NCBI GenBank assembly: GCA_002633005.1 | Contig: NMRA01000006.1 | Location: 1,975,469 to 2,039,468 of the forward strand | DNA length: 64,000 bases | Source of the DNA: Phoronis australis | Lineage: Eukaryota > Phoronida > Phoronidae | Direction of reading: 5' to 3' | In this document: positions 11,836 through 23,075 of the stretch, piece after piece | How positions within the stretch are numbered: position 1 is the stretch's first letter | How the letters are laid out: each line of letters opens with the position of its first letter | Translations under genes and position numbers: made by a program | The notes under the pieces: model-generated | Databases searched by the model: none | The model's input: the letters and a program-made list of their open reading frames with translations, nothing else | What the model was told of the DNA's origin: nothing

Positions 11836-14508
11836 TGATAGCAGTTCCAAATACCTTTATTATATTTTTAGTATATGAGAACCATGAGTTAAAAAAATCA
11901 TAATAAGGAGCTAAAAAGATCGAAACTATGCCTCACACTAATTAAACCATCAAATCTACGCTGTTATGAGTACGTTTTGCACATAAAAGGGACACCTCAG
12001 GAGGCCACTGATGTTTTTAATTCCTTCCAACTAGACCAAATACTCCCGTAATCAAAGTTTTTTGGAGCAGTCCTTTGGCCACTTTTACACTGCTCGCGCC
12101 AGCGGATATGAAGGACCTGTGGGACGGCCAGTATCTACCACTAAGTTAGTAGAGGTTTTATTGTCTACCCTTGCTTTTGACACTCAGTTCGCGCTGGACA
12201 TTCACTGGCATAGCCTTGGTGAAAAGCTACTAAGTATACAGCTTTGCGCCAATAATTAACTGACCAGATAAAATCTGGAAAATCTGACAAAATTAGTGTC
12301 ATTAAAAACTACACTCTTTCCCATTTTGAGGAATCACGCATGTTGACGAATAAAAAGACCAAGGGACACAAGTCTTACAAATTTCCCCTAATAGTGATAC
12401 CTTCTAATGCCTTTTTGCAAGCGTCAGGTGCTACACTCAGTCTCGCGCTAGACTTTGCCTATAACTCATGTGAGTCAGTTGACATACTTTGTGGTTATCG
12501 CGCGCATGGTGAAAAAGTTAACGGCAACCAAAAAAGTGGAGTTGGAATTCTTCGCCAACGTCACCTTAATTCTCAAAACTAAGCTTCATCGAAGATATGT
12601 ATAGAAGTAGAAAATACCAATGATGAAAGTAAGCGCTTCAGTTTTTAAGTGATAGTTTTAAGTGTGGAATGTATTTTTAACAAAGTGAAAACTCAAAATT
12701 GGTGGCCAGATTTGGCCTACCACCCATTTGAAACACATGGAACGAAATGTGAACAGAAAGCAATGGGAAGTATAGTAGCCCCTAACCGGCCAACCGAGGG
12801 GTTACGTGTTGCCTATACAGGGATATACTAAGCCACTCGCTCAGTCGCCAATGCGAGTAAAAATGGTGCTGGGCGAGTAGAAATTGACTTGCTGGGCACC
12901 CAGGTGGTGAGCGAATTTTCAGAGCACAAAAGCACTATATCGTTTCCCAGATGAACATGAATAAATTTTCTCCTCCTTGTGCTGTTTTTATCATGAATTT
13001 AAGGTTCAGTTTGGCCAGTGTGTCGATGCTCCAGCAGTAAAAAACATCGTCGCAATGCGATATTACCGATTCAGAAGATGTCACCCATTATGCGATTCGT
13101 CTAGAAAAAAGATCACAGTGTGTGGTCGTGCACAAAGAAATTTGTGGACTAGTCCAAAACGAAGAAAAGGGGGAAAGGCGGAAGACCGGTCCACGTGCTT
13201 ACAGCAAGTAAAATACCATATTTCTTGGGACTGATTTCTTATTGTAATGTACAATGTCATTTTATCCAAAATTATTTCATAAATAAGAAACATTCGCCGT
13301 AATAAGCGCTCATACCCCTATAAGAGTCCCCCACTCGTTTTCAGACTTCGCTAAAATAAGCGCCCAGTCCATGAACGTCAGGTGTACATATGTGAAAAAT
13401 ACCTTACCTACAGTTCTAAAATTCTACAGTAACGTTTTCAATTTATCAATAACATCTGACAGTCCTGAAAAATCATTGTGTGCAGAATTTCTACACCATG
13501 AGCCTCGCCGCTATGTTGGTATTTAGCTGGGGCTGTACCTTTCAAACTCCCGCAGTGCTTTAGAAAGACTGCAAAAAGTTTTGCTAATCAAGATGCGAGG
13601 AACGTGTCCCACTATGATCAGGCCTTTCAGAACAGACACAGTGTACTGCTCAACGGAATTGTATTGTATCTTTCCCGTACAGATCTTCTCCCTCAACGGG
13701 AATCTAGATTGCTTTGTACACGTAAAAACCACGAATCGAAACTTGACCAGCGATGAGCAGGTGGCCAAGAAGCGCGCGCTAGGGCCTACATAATGTAGGC
13801 CTGCTACTCTGGCACATGAACTCTGATGACACGCACGCGCTTGCTCACTCGGCGCACACCTGCAGACTAACGTCAAAACAAACCGTCACGTGACAACAAC
13901 ATGTGTGTTCGTCCAGATTTTTCTCGTGTTGCGGGGTCTAGCGCAGATTTGGCCCGGACTTAACCTGCGGTTAGTCCTGACTCCACAGGAACTTAAAAAT
14001 CTTAAGGACGCTATATGGAAAACTTAAGGAGGATTTCAGGTAATTTGTTAAGTTGAAACTGTATTTTTACTCAAGAATTCAAGTTGCCCTATCGCTGATC
14101 GCGAGGCAGCAACGCATCAGTTGGCAAGTTTTCGCCCTAGGAGTTCAGCATATTTTTTTAAAAGATCGTAATTCAACAACAAAGTTTGATAGCAATGCAC
14201 CACAGTTTTGTAGAAAGTCTGGCATTAGTTACAGATACGTCACAGCGCATAAATTTGATGAATCCTAGCTTCCAATTTCACCCGTTTCAGAGACCGGGTT
14301 TCAACCGCCTTAGGCTACAACAAGCGACCCTCCCCTCCGAAAGGATTTTTTCTAAGCACCCTGGGCACTTATTAGGGCGAATACAGTAGCCCTAATTGAT
14401 GCTGACATCAACGCAGGAAACGATGATTTTTATTTACACTGGTAGCAAGTTTTTGGTGACAGACGCAAACGGTTTTAAAACCTGTGTATATCCCTGCAAT
14501 ACCCAGCT
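11836..14508. other. Intergenic, no gene recognised
   Basis: About 2.7 kb. Short frames on both strands resemble nothing known to me. Near 13295-13365 the motif AATAAGCGC occurs twice (TAATAAGCGCTCAT, AAAATAAGCGCCCA), which suggests a repeat fragment. No RNA gene is seen. Confidence 0.4.
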
Positions 14509-15245
14509 GTATTTTGACAACAGTCTTCATACAGATGGCTACTACTAGTAGCTGGCTGACTAGCTGGCTGGCTATTTTACATATTGATACAAATTTTACG
14601 GTGAGGTAACAAGCAAAACTACCTGGGCTGTGTGCAATTTCGATGTTTGTCGGAGCTCAACACACAGTGGTACCTAACGTATTTTGGCGATTGTCTTCAT
14701 CTAGCTGGCTTCACTGACACAGAGACTCACTCACTCAGTCACTGAATTAGTTCAGACTTCAGTACTTAAATTACTTGACATATTGGACCTGCGGTATCAT
14801 TTATCTTGCGTCCAATTCATCAAAAAGTCCTGCAAGGTTTACAATAACATACCATTAAATAATTACATCTTGCATGAGCCGATATTGTTCGACGCGAATG
14901 TAGTTGTGGATCTTTTGTTTCACCTGCCATCAATTCTCCAAATAAAAACTGCGACCTTGACCCTTCGAGGACATCTGTTGGTATTTGACGGGAGCGCTGT
15001 CTATCGATGGAGTCGTGAGTCACGTCTAAGCTCGTTTCCAGAAAAAAATTAGCGAGAATTGCCAATTGTATTTTAAGGTACATTTTAAAGAGGTGTCTAA
15101 AGGTGAATTCCTTTATTTGGAATTTCCAATGACGAAATTTTCACTTTGAATTTTGACTGGTTTTTACATTTAACTTGAATCCCCTGTTTCAGCGTAATTT
15201 GTAGCCAGCCAGCTAGCTGTATGAAGACTGTCGTCAAAATAAATT
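14509..15245. repeat. Inverted repeat arms about 630 bp apart
   Basis: The left arm at 14509-14575 reads ATTTTGACAACAGTCTTCAT then runs of GCTGGCTG. The right arm at 15203-15242 is its complement (GCCAGCCAGCTAGC, GTATGAAGACTGTCGTC). A third related piece, GATTGTCTTCATCTAGCTGG, lies near 14689. This may be a diverged TIR element with a non-coding interior. Confidence 0.5.
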
Positions 15246-15869
15246 TATATACAGCTTTGTAATTTGGTACATGCGCGGTGCGAATTCGCCTACAAAAATG
15301 CCGGGGCCGACACGCTCAGTAACTTCGGATTCTACAGGGTATCGTTTCTGTATCTAGTAAGGGTCTCACCTTTTTAACTATATCGGGTCTCGTTTCTATC
15401 CGGTTAGAGTCTCGACTTTAGCTTCGATTTAGGATCAACTTTGACTTACAGAATTTTCATTTACTTTGCGATTTCGGAGCCGATCCAATTAAACTGAGGT
15501 TACAATGGAGACGGAAGCTAAAGATGTGCTGTAAGTTTGTACATTTTGATTTTATATTTAGCGCAGAATAAACTCATTTTATATATCTACTTCGGCTTAT
15601 TTCACTTACTCTTTATAATTTGTTACGATGGTTCACTCATATGCGATGCGAGGGAGTTAAAAACTGATTACAAAACGCAACAATTATTTTTATCGCCGGG
15701 CTACGGTCGGTGCTGGTCGATCCATCGGTTCCCGTTACATTTGGTGCTGTGGCCCGGATGAACCTGTGGTGATAACTTAATTATACTTAAGGAGAATGCC
15801 ACTCGATCGTAATGATCCGTTATGATCACCTCGTATACAGTTGATCTCACTTCAGTCGCCGCAGGGCCT
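15246..15869. other. Intergenic with one weak candidate first exon
   Basis: A short frame MET-GLU-THR-GLU-ALA-LYS-ASP-VAL (15505-15530) has a favourable start context (ACAATGG) and runs straight into a good donor, GTAAGT, at 15531. No downstream exon could be linked to it, so I list it only as a possibility (see findings). The rest is unremarkable. Confidence 0.25.
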
Positions 15870-18800
15870 CATTAGCAAGCGGGAGTCGGGGGGGGGGCAT
15901 GCCTCCTCAAAAAAATTCAGGCGTCAGGGTTAAACCATGGCAACCGACATAGACGTGGAGCCGGGGACAGCCAAGTAAAGAAAGGATGTGCATTACGGCG
16001 TTTTCCCGTTGCTCCCAACTTATTCGATTCTATGCCCAACAACAAGTTGGGAAGAACATCCCTGTAGCCAATATCTTACACGACTGATTAACTCCATTCT
16101 GACATTTATTGTTGGAGGGTCAGCTCCCTTTTATTCGACTATTCATGCTCTAATCTCCAGTAAGATCATATCTAGCCTGACTGGGCTGTGCTGCTAAAAA
16201 TAAAAGTTAATTTATAACATATTTGAACAGGAATAAGAGAGAAAATTCAAGAGAACATTTAACAACTGTGTATCACTAGCGCATGGTTTACCTTCGCAGG
16301 ACCCTGACCAGGACATTGTCGTTGCAGCACAGGTCGTCTAAACGCACTTGAAAACTTGCACGTACTAATTCATGCATATATTTCGAAAAATCTAGACAAT
16401 TTTGTAAAGCGAAGCTTTCACGGAGCGTACAAATTTACTGGATTTTTAAATTCAAAAAGCGAAGGCAGAACTTTTCCAGAGGCCCTTCTATGGCAAGGGA
16501 TAACGGAGACAAAGTTCGTTTTGTTTTTTTTCTCGAAACTGTATATCACTTGAGAAAAAATGAGGACCTTCGAATTTCTTGATTTTTTAATATTTTCATA
16601 TTTAGGGCCCCGCCCTTAAGGACATTGATGACATTCAAGTGGCCATATTTTTATTGGCAAATTTTTAAGGGGCCCAATGTTGAAATCGATTACCTTTATT
16701 TTCCTGGTTTTTGTGAAATCGTGCAACCGACTTTCATGTTGAAGGAGGTCACTTGCTGCGCCTCGTTTTGGGACCACGCGACGATGGAATGAACTGTCTT
16801 AATTCCAAGCTTAGTGATGCTTAGCCTTTCATCTTAGGTGTCCCATTTCAGACGGGACCCATTCTCGGAGCATACATATAAATCCGACACTGCCAAGTAT
16901 TCACGAGGGAAGTTCATATTCCAAATTCATCAAAAAAACACAAAACATTCGTGCACAGCACCGCAGTATTAAGACATTCGACCCAAACAACCAAGAATGT
17001 GAAAAAATACAATAGTATTGACTGCCATCGAAAGATTGGAATTTTGAAGTTACATGAAGACCACTATTCGTGAATTACACAAAAGGGGTATTTCCGATGG
17101 TTAGTTATAAAATAATTTACTGTTTCCCACAGTATCACACGAATAGTATCTCTTTTGAAAAGAGTTACTATGAGTTGTTTGTAAGGAATTCAATTCCCAC
17201 ATGTGGAAAACACTGCTGTGTAGGCTAGCATGTGTGATGACCGTGTACATGTCGAAAGGGGCTACTCAATAAACTCTCGCAATCATAAACAAACATGTCA
17301 GCGTTTTTTTGTCAGTGGAGTTCAAGTTTACCTCGTGAACCGTTTTAGGTACTTCTGAAATGAGCAAAAATACACTTTAATACCAATGCCCCCATCTCCC
17401 ATGTTCCCCCGGTTACCCGTGTTAAAAATCTGCGAGCATGCCTGCGGAAATTGCTTAAAACATTCCATTTTGATAAACAAATTCGTTGGTTTCTGATTTA
17501 CTTGTTTATGTATCTATGAAAATTGAGATTAATGGATGATCTTTGACAATTAGAAGCTAATGTTGTAAAAATTGATGATGTTTCAGTGAACTTAGTTGCA
17601 TTCTGAAGTTAGTGGGACGAAAACTTTATAATCCGATCCCCAAATAGTAATCTTATAAATAACTCTCAAAGATATTGATGATATTCGGAATCCCGAACAG
17701 TAGATCGACAAAAAGTTTTCAAAGTCCTTAAACATTAAAATTAAACTCATTGCTTGGAAAGGTTGTCTTAGCACTTCATCATCTATTAAGCTGTCGGTTT
17801 TCGTTGATACATAAACGTAAATTAAATCAGAAACCAACGAATTTGTGTATCAAAACGGAATGTTATAAGCAAATTTCCGCAAGGCAATAGCATGATCGCA
17901 GATTTTTGAACATGGGAAATAGGGCATTCATATTAAGGTGTATTTTTGTTCATTTCCGAGGTACCTATAACGGTTCACGAGTTTAACTTGAACTCCAAAA
18001 AGAAAACCGCTGAAATATTTGTTTATTGTTGCGAGTATTTAGAGTACCCCCGTTCGACATGTATACGGTCATCACAAATCGTAGCTCTCAGTCTTTTCGA
18101 CATTTGTGAATTCATTACAAACTGTTCCTAGTAACGACCTTCAAAAGAAATACTATTCTTGTGATACTATTGGACAAATATAACATTATTTATAACTCAC
18201 CATCGGAAGTAGCCTTTTTGTGTAATTCACAAATAGTGATCTTCACTTTCTTCAAAATTCCAAATTTTTTATGGTGGTCTACCCTATCGTATTTTTCACA
18301 TTTTTATTTGTTTGGGTCGAATGTTTTGAGATTGCTGTGCTGTGCACGTTTTTTTGGGGTTTTTGATGAATTTGCAATCTCAACTTCTCTCGTGAATACT
18401 GGGCAATGTCGGATTTATAGGTATAGAGGGATACCCGAACCGCCCTCCGGAGAAGGAGTCCTGTCTGAAATGGGACACCAAAGGCTACATATCATTAAGC
18501 TTGGTGACAGTTCATTCCATTGTCGGGTGACCTTACTAGAAGTGGCTTTCCTTAGCATGAAAGCCTGTTGTACGATTTCACAAAAAAACGAGAAAATAGA
18601 GATGATAGATTCCAACATTGGACCCTCTCTTCGTGAGCGGCCCCTTAAGAATTTGCCGATCAAAACACGAGAAGTGTGACTACTTTTAAGTAGTCACACA
18701 TTGATGACAGTTAAAACTGTCATCAATGGCCCTCTTCAAGAGCTGGACCCCTAAATATGGAAAGATCAATATTTTCAAAAGTTAGGAAATGCGCAGCAGA

Positions 18801-19290
18801 TGTTATCTGCCAGGCCATCAATTTTCTTAAGTGATGCACAATTTAAAGAAAGAAAAACACGAAAAACAAAGCGACAGTTGTCTTTGTTATCCTTTGCTAG
18901 AGAAGGGCCTCTGGAAAATATAATTTTGCATTTGTAAAACTGTCTTATTGGATTTAAAAATCCAAGGAATTAATATGTTCCGCAAAAGCTTCTCTTTAAG
19001 AATTTTTTCGATTTTTCGAAATACATGTATGAACGATAAAGTGCACGTTTTCAAGTGCGCTTAGACATGTATGCAGCAAAAACGGGGACCCTAACAACAT
19101 CCTGGTCAGGGCCCTCAGAGGGTAAACCATGCACTGATACTGGGTTGTCAAATGTTCTCTTGAATTTTCTCTCTTGTTCGTATTCGTAGCCTTTCTTTTC
19201 TCGACTGTCCCCGGAACAGCCTATGTCGGTTGCCATGGTTTAACCCCGGCGCCTGCTATTTTTTTTGGGGTGGGCTACGCCGGGACTCCC
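15870..19290. repeat. Large imperfect palindrome, arms about 1.5-1.7 kb
   Basis: The left arm (about 15870-17545) is matched by the reverse complement of the right arm (about 17785-19290) around a spacer of about 240 bases. Matching checkpoints are: AACCATGGCAACCGACATAG at 15942 with its complement near 19222; ACCCTGACCAGGAC at 16301 with its complement near 19101; GTGTCCCATTTCAGACGGGA at 16838 with its complement near 18465; and TTCGTTGGTTTCTGATTTA at 17484 with its complement near 17833. The arms are clearly diverged and carry arm-specific indels. No transposase frame is seen. It may be a fold-back type element or an old inverted duplication. Confidence 0.85.
18674..18727. repeat. Two abutting near-perfect hairpins
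   Basis: The first palindrome (18674-18699) has a 12-base perfect stem starting GTGTGACTACTT with a 2-base loop. The second (18700-18727) has a 13-base perfect stem starting ATTGATGACAGTT with a 2-base loop. They abut exactly. The matching place in the left palindrome arm (around 16620-16640) has only a single ATTGATGAC and no hairpin. Confidence 0.9.
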
Positions 19291-19462
19291 CCGGCCGCCA
19301 CCCCCTCCCCCCGCTTTCCCGGCTATGGACCTGGGTGTTAGTTCACGGTTACTCGACTCTTGATAGCTGTATCCCCGGAATTGCCCCCCCCCCCACCTAG
19401 CTAGGGCGCCGGGCGGAGGCCCAGGAGATTCGGAACAAATATGGCAAAGTCGGGAGCTCAAG

Positions 19463-19670
19463 GTGCGGGGCGTGGGGGCAGAGGTGATGGCGATGGGGGG
19501 ACGTGTAGTTTGGCGAAGTCTCGATCAATGGGTTTGTGCCCCCCACCCGTACGCCAATAATAACATTTTTGGCTTCCTAGGGGCCTGCTAGTGTGTTCCC
19601 ACTTTGTCATTCAAGGCTGGCCAATGAAGACCTTCGGCTTCCTATCCGATGTACGCCGAGCTTTGCGTCT
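19463..19670 (+). repeat. Direct repeat, copy 1 (left of assembly gap)
   Basis: Nearly identical to 21440-21652. Both copies contain TTTGGCGAAGTCTCGATCAA, CGCCAATAATAACATTTTTG, TCATTCAAGGCTGGCCAAT and CTTCCTATCCGATGTACGCC, with only scattered differences. No gene is seen inside. Confidence 0.9.
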
Positions 19671-19897
19671 GTGGAGATTGTGGTTGTCACCTAGCTAACT
19701 TAAAGGAGCATGCCACCCAAAAAACAACCTAATTTGTATCAATTTAGATCGAGTAGTTCTACTCCATAACGACACGTACGGTTGCGTTACCTGACACCTG
19801 ACGGCAGACGGAGGTGTTGAAATTATCCAATGACGTCATCGGTTTCACACGCAGTCTGTTCAGCAGTTCACAACACGGGTTACTGGTGTCAGCTTAT

Positions 19898-20846
19898 NNN
19901 NNNNNNNNNNNNNNNNNNNNNNNNNNNNNNNNNNNNNNNNNNNNNNNNNNNNNNNNNNNNNNNNNNNNNNNNNNNNNNNNNNNNNNNNNNNNNNNNNNNN
20001 NNNNNNNNNNNNNNNNNNNNNNNNNNNNNNNNNNNNNNNNNNNNNNNNNNNNNNNNNNNNNNNNNNNNNNNNNNNNNNNNNNNNNNNNNNNNNNNNNNNN
20101 NNNNNNNNNNNNNNNNNNNNNNNNNNNNNNNNNNNNNNNNNNNNNNNNNNNNNNNNNNNNNNNNNNNNNNNNNNNNNNNNNNNNNNNNNNNNNNNNNNNN
20201 NNNNNNNNNNNNNNNNNNNNNNNNNNNNNNNNNNNNNNNNNNNNNNNNNNNNNNNNNNNNNNNNNNNNNNNNNNNNNNNNNNNNNNNNNNNNNNNNNNNN
20301 NNNNNNNNNNNNNNNNNNNNNNNNNNNNNNNNNNNNNNNNNNNNNNNNNNNNNNNNNNNNNNNNNNNNNNNNNNNNNNNNNNNNNNNNNNNNNNNNNNNN
20401 NNNNNNNNNNNNNNNNNNNNNNNNNNNNNNNNNNNNNNNNNNNNNNNNNNNNNNNNNNNNNNNNNNNNNNNNNNNNNNNNNNNNNNNNNNNNNNNNNNNN
20501 NNNNNNNNNNNNNNNNNNNNNNNNNNNNNNNNNNNNNNNNNNNNNNNNNNNNNNNNNNNNNNNNNNNNNNNNNNNNNNNNNNNNNNNNNNNNNNNNNNNN
20601 NNNNNNNNNNNNNNNNNNNNNNNNNNNNNNNNNNNNNNNNNNNNNNNNNNNNNNNNNNNNNNNNNNNNNNNNNNNNNNNNNNNNNNNNNNNNNNNNNNNN
20701 NNNNNNNNNNNNNNNNNNNNNNNNNNNNNNNNNNNNNNNNNNNNNNNNNNNNNNNNNNNNNNNNNNNNNNNNNNNNNNNNNNNNNNNNNNNNNNNNNNNN
20801 NNNNNNNNNNNNNNNNNNNNNNNNNNNNNNNNNNNNNNNNNNNNNN
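19898..20846. other. Assembly gap (949 N)
   Basis: An unbroken run of N. The frames of 340-386 residues that cross it consist mostly of unknown residues and are artefacts. Confidence 0.99.
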
Positions 20847-21108
20847 TTTTTTTCAAAAGTATTACATGTACATGTACACCGTATGATATTGCGCAAGACA
20901 ACTTTACTGTACACCACTCAAATTCGAGTTTCAAACGTGTGGGGTGTAATACGATGACACGGCATGACAGATGAGGTAAAAACGTTGCACGTCAATTCGC
21001 CTGAATATCAGGGTTGGGGCACCACAGTATTTCCCTAATCAAATCAAAACATATCTTAGAGTAAAGAAGCTAGTTATCTAAAGAAATCAGCTATAGAGCT
21101 GCTCTTTC

Positions 21109-21441
21109 AGCGGTGGATCCATCTAAAATGCTTGGCTACTTCAGAAGTGTCGTCGGAAGCGCGCGCACAATTGATCTCCGGGGTTTTGTCGATGAGCCAC
21201 GAAGACTCGAAACGCGTTGATTTTCATAACAGCAATTCACAATGCAAAAAATATATTTTCAGAGTGAACCCCCCCCTCATTTTTTTCCAGGTTGGTTTAC
21301 TTGGGGTTTACACACGCTGGCAGTGCCGGCGTTTTTGTTTTGCTGGAGACGTTTTTGTTTTGTTTTTTGTTTTTCTAATTTTTGGGTCCTGGCCCGAGGG
21401 GGGGGTTTAAACCCCCTGAACCCCCCCCGTAGATCCGCCAC
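21109..21441. mobile_element. Possible hAT-like non-autonomous element
   Basis: CAGCGGTGGATCCAT at 21109 and, in reverse complement, CAGTGGCGGATCTA at the right end (about 21428-21441) resemble the CAGTGGCGGATC-type ends common in hAT elements. The interior has G/C homopolymer runs and a T-rich segment, and no transposase. No matching 8-base target duplication was found, so the assignment is tentative. Confidence 0.35.
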
Positions 21442-21652
21442 TGCGGGCGTGGGGGCGGAGGTGATGGCGATGGGGCCGAACGTAGTTTGGCGAAGTCTCG
21501 ATCAATGGGTTTGTGCCCCCACCCCTACGCCAATAATAACATTTTTGGCTTCCTACGGGCCTGCTAGTGTACATGTTCCCACTTTGTCATTCAAGGCTGG
21601 CCAATAAAGACCTTCGGCTTCCTATCCGATGTACGCCGACCTTTGCGTCTGG
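21440..21652 (+). repeat. Direct repeat, copy 2 (right of assembly gap)
   Basis: Partner of 19463-19670, in the same orientation and about 1.98 kb downstream. The differences are a few substitutions and a 4-base insertion near 21570. Confidence 0.9.
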
Positions 21653-22142
21653 ACATGATTTTAGTGGTATGCACCATTTCGCTTCGTTTTGCCGTACTGG
21701 CGCGTGATTAACTTGGAATCTGAACTTAGATATCTCCGTGGACTATGTTGTGGGCGGGTTGGAATACACGAGGAAACTTGACAAGTTTGGCACTCAAATA
21801 ATCTGGGCATTCACCAACATAAAAATTTACAATGCACTAAATCAAATTACATGCTGGTAAAATAATGTAATTTTAGCCAACCCGCGTTTATCAACTATTA
21901 TGGCGATCTTCAAACAGTGAATTTATCATGTAAGTTCTCCGATTCGATCTGTGACTCAAATCACGGTAAAGGAGAAAAAGGGTGATCGAGAGGCCCTTAC
22001 GGCAAAAAATCTTTCAGAAAACTGAACACAGAATTCATCCGATTACTTTAATTGAATATTCAATTCCAAGTTCACGCATACGTCATCTTGTGCATTACAA
22101 GCAGGAACAGTGAATTTTAGTACGTTCGCATAGCACCCTCAC

Positions 22143-22195
22143 TGGTTCCCTGCGTGCCGCTTGGTAGCCAGCACCAAACGGCACGCAGGGAACCA
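22143..22195. repeat. 22-bp stem hairpin with 9-base loop
   Basis: TGGTTCCCTGCGTGCCGCTT at 22143 pairs with the complement at 22174-22195. All pairs are canonical except one G.T/C.A-type mismatch near the loop. The flanks are unremarkable. A terminator role does not apply in this eukaryotic setting. A mobile-element fragment or a small hairpin RNA are both possible. Confidence 0.8.
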
Positions 22196-22444
22196 CCGAG
22201 GCATATAAGCCCCTTACCCCTAATTAGTCGACAATCATTTTGACCAACCCGGCCACCAACTCGTGGAATAAAAACGACTTTTCTGTATTGGTTTCAATAA
22301 AATTGTTCATTAAAATACAAATTTTATGTATTAATACCATTATTTTTTGTTTTTGAAATTAAATGGGTTACCAAATTACGTTTATTTTCTGCCAGAGAAA
22401 TAACACCACATTTTAGTTTTATAAGTACCCCCTTCATTTACTTG

Positions 22445-22484
22445 ACAACCCATAGCAACTGAAGTAGACAGTCCGCCATCTTGG
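22445..22484 (+). promoter_or_regulatory. Putative ciliary promoter: X-box-like plus YY1-like motif
   Basis: ACAACCCATAGCAAC at 22445-22459 has a perfect RGYAAC right half and a weaker left half, spaced like an RFX X-box. Fifteen bases downstream, CGCCATCTTGG (22475-22485) matches the YY1 core often found at or just after transcription starts. RFX control of axonemal genes is established knowledge. Its use here is inferred from position, about 0.6 kb upstream of the dynein start codon and just upstream of a suitable non-coding first exon. Confidence 0.45.
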
Positions 22485-22535
22485 AAGGGCAAGTGCCCGT
22501 TGAAAAGTTATAGGTTGAATTAATAAGTCTTGAAG
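22485..22535 (+). other. Predicted non-coding first exon of the dynein gene
   Basis: The coding exon 1 region begins right after a strong acceptor (TTGTATTTCAG, ending 23048), so a 5'UTR exon must lie upstream. The stretch after the YY1-like motif contains no ATG and ends at AAG|GTGAAT (donor at 22536), which would give a 513-base intron, typical for this gene. The true start site and donor are not proven; ATAG|GTTGAA at 22514 is an alternative. Confidence 0.35.
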
Positions 22536-23075
22536 GTGAATATGACTTTTACTATTTGCTACACGATCCTCGCCAGCTTGGAAAATGGTTTTTGAACATA
22601 ACCACTACAAGTTTGATTGAGTAATTCCTTTGTCAACTTATGCAAGTTATCATGTTTATTTGGCGCTGAAATTTCTGCGCTGCCACTGCACTACAGTTTG
22701 CACGATGGTAGGTTGCAGCAAGCCCAAGCAAATACCACAATAAGTCTGTACTTCTGCAGCAGTACGTGGTTAAATCATCCAAACCAAAGATTTTCAATAA
22801 GTCTATGCTCGGACTGGGATTGTGATTTGGTCCCCAGTTAAAGGCTTAATGTATGGAGAGTTATGTGGATTTGACATTTGATGGATTTTCACACTTAACG
22901 TCTTAACAATTACTTCACAGCTGGACTTCAAATTTGCTCTCTCTGCTTTCTTTCAAACACTCAACCATTCAGTTTTACGCTTCAAAGTCAAACCTTTAAT
23001 TGTGCTTAACATAATGTTTTTATTATTGAATTTAACTTTGTATTTCAGAATCCACTAGTCTAAAAGACTTCCATC

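Noticed and set aside
18161-18679. 172-codon plus-strand frame
   Set aside because: It lies in the right arm of the palindrome, resembles no protein, and the homologous left arm does not preserve the frame.
19814-20974. Open frames of 340-386 codons on both strands
   Set aside because: They cross the 949-base N gap and consist almost entirely of unknown residues.
22617-22841. 74-codon plus-strand frame just upstream of the dynein start
   Set aside because: It falls in the predicted 5'UTR intron, has no similarity and no supporting context.
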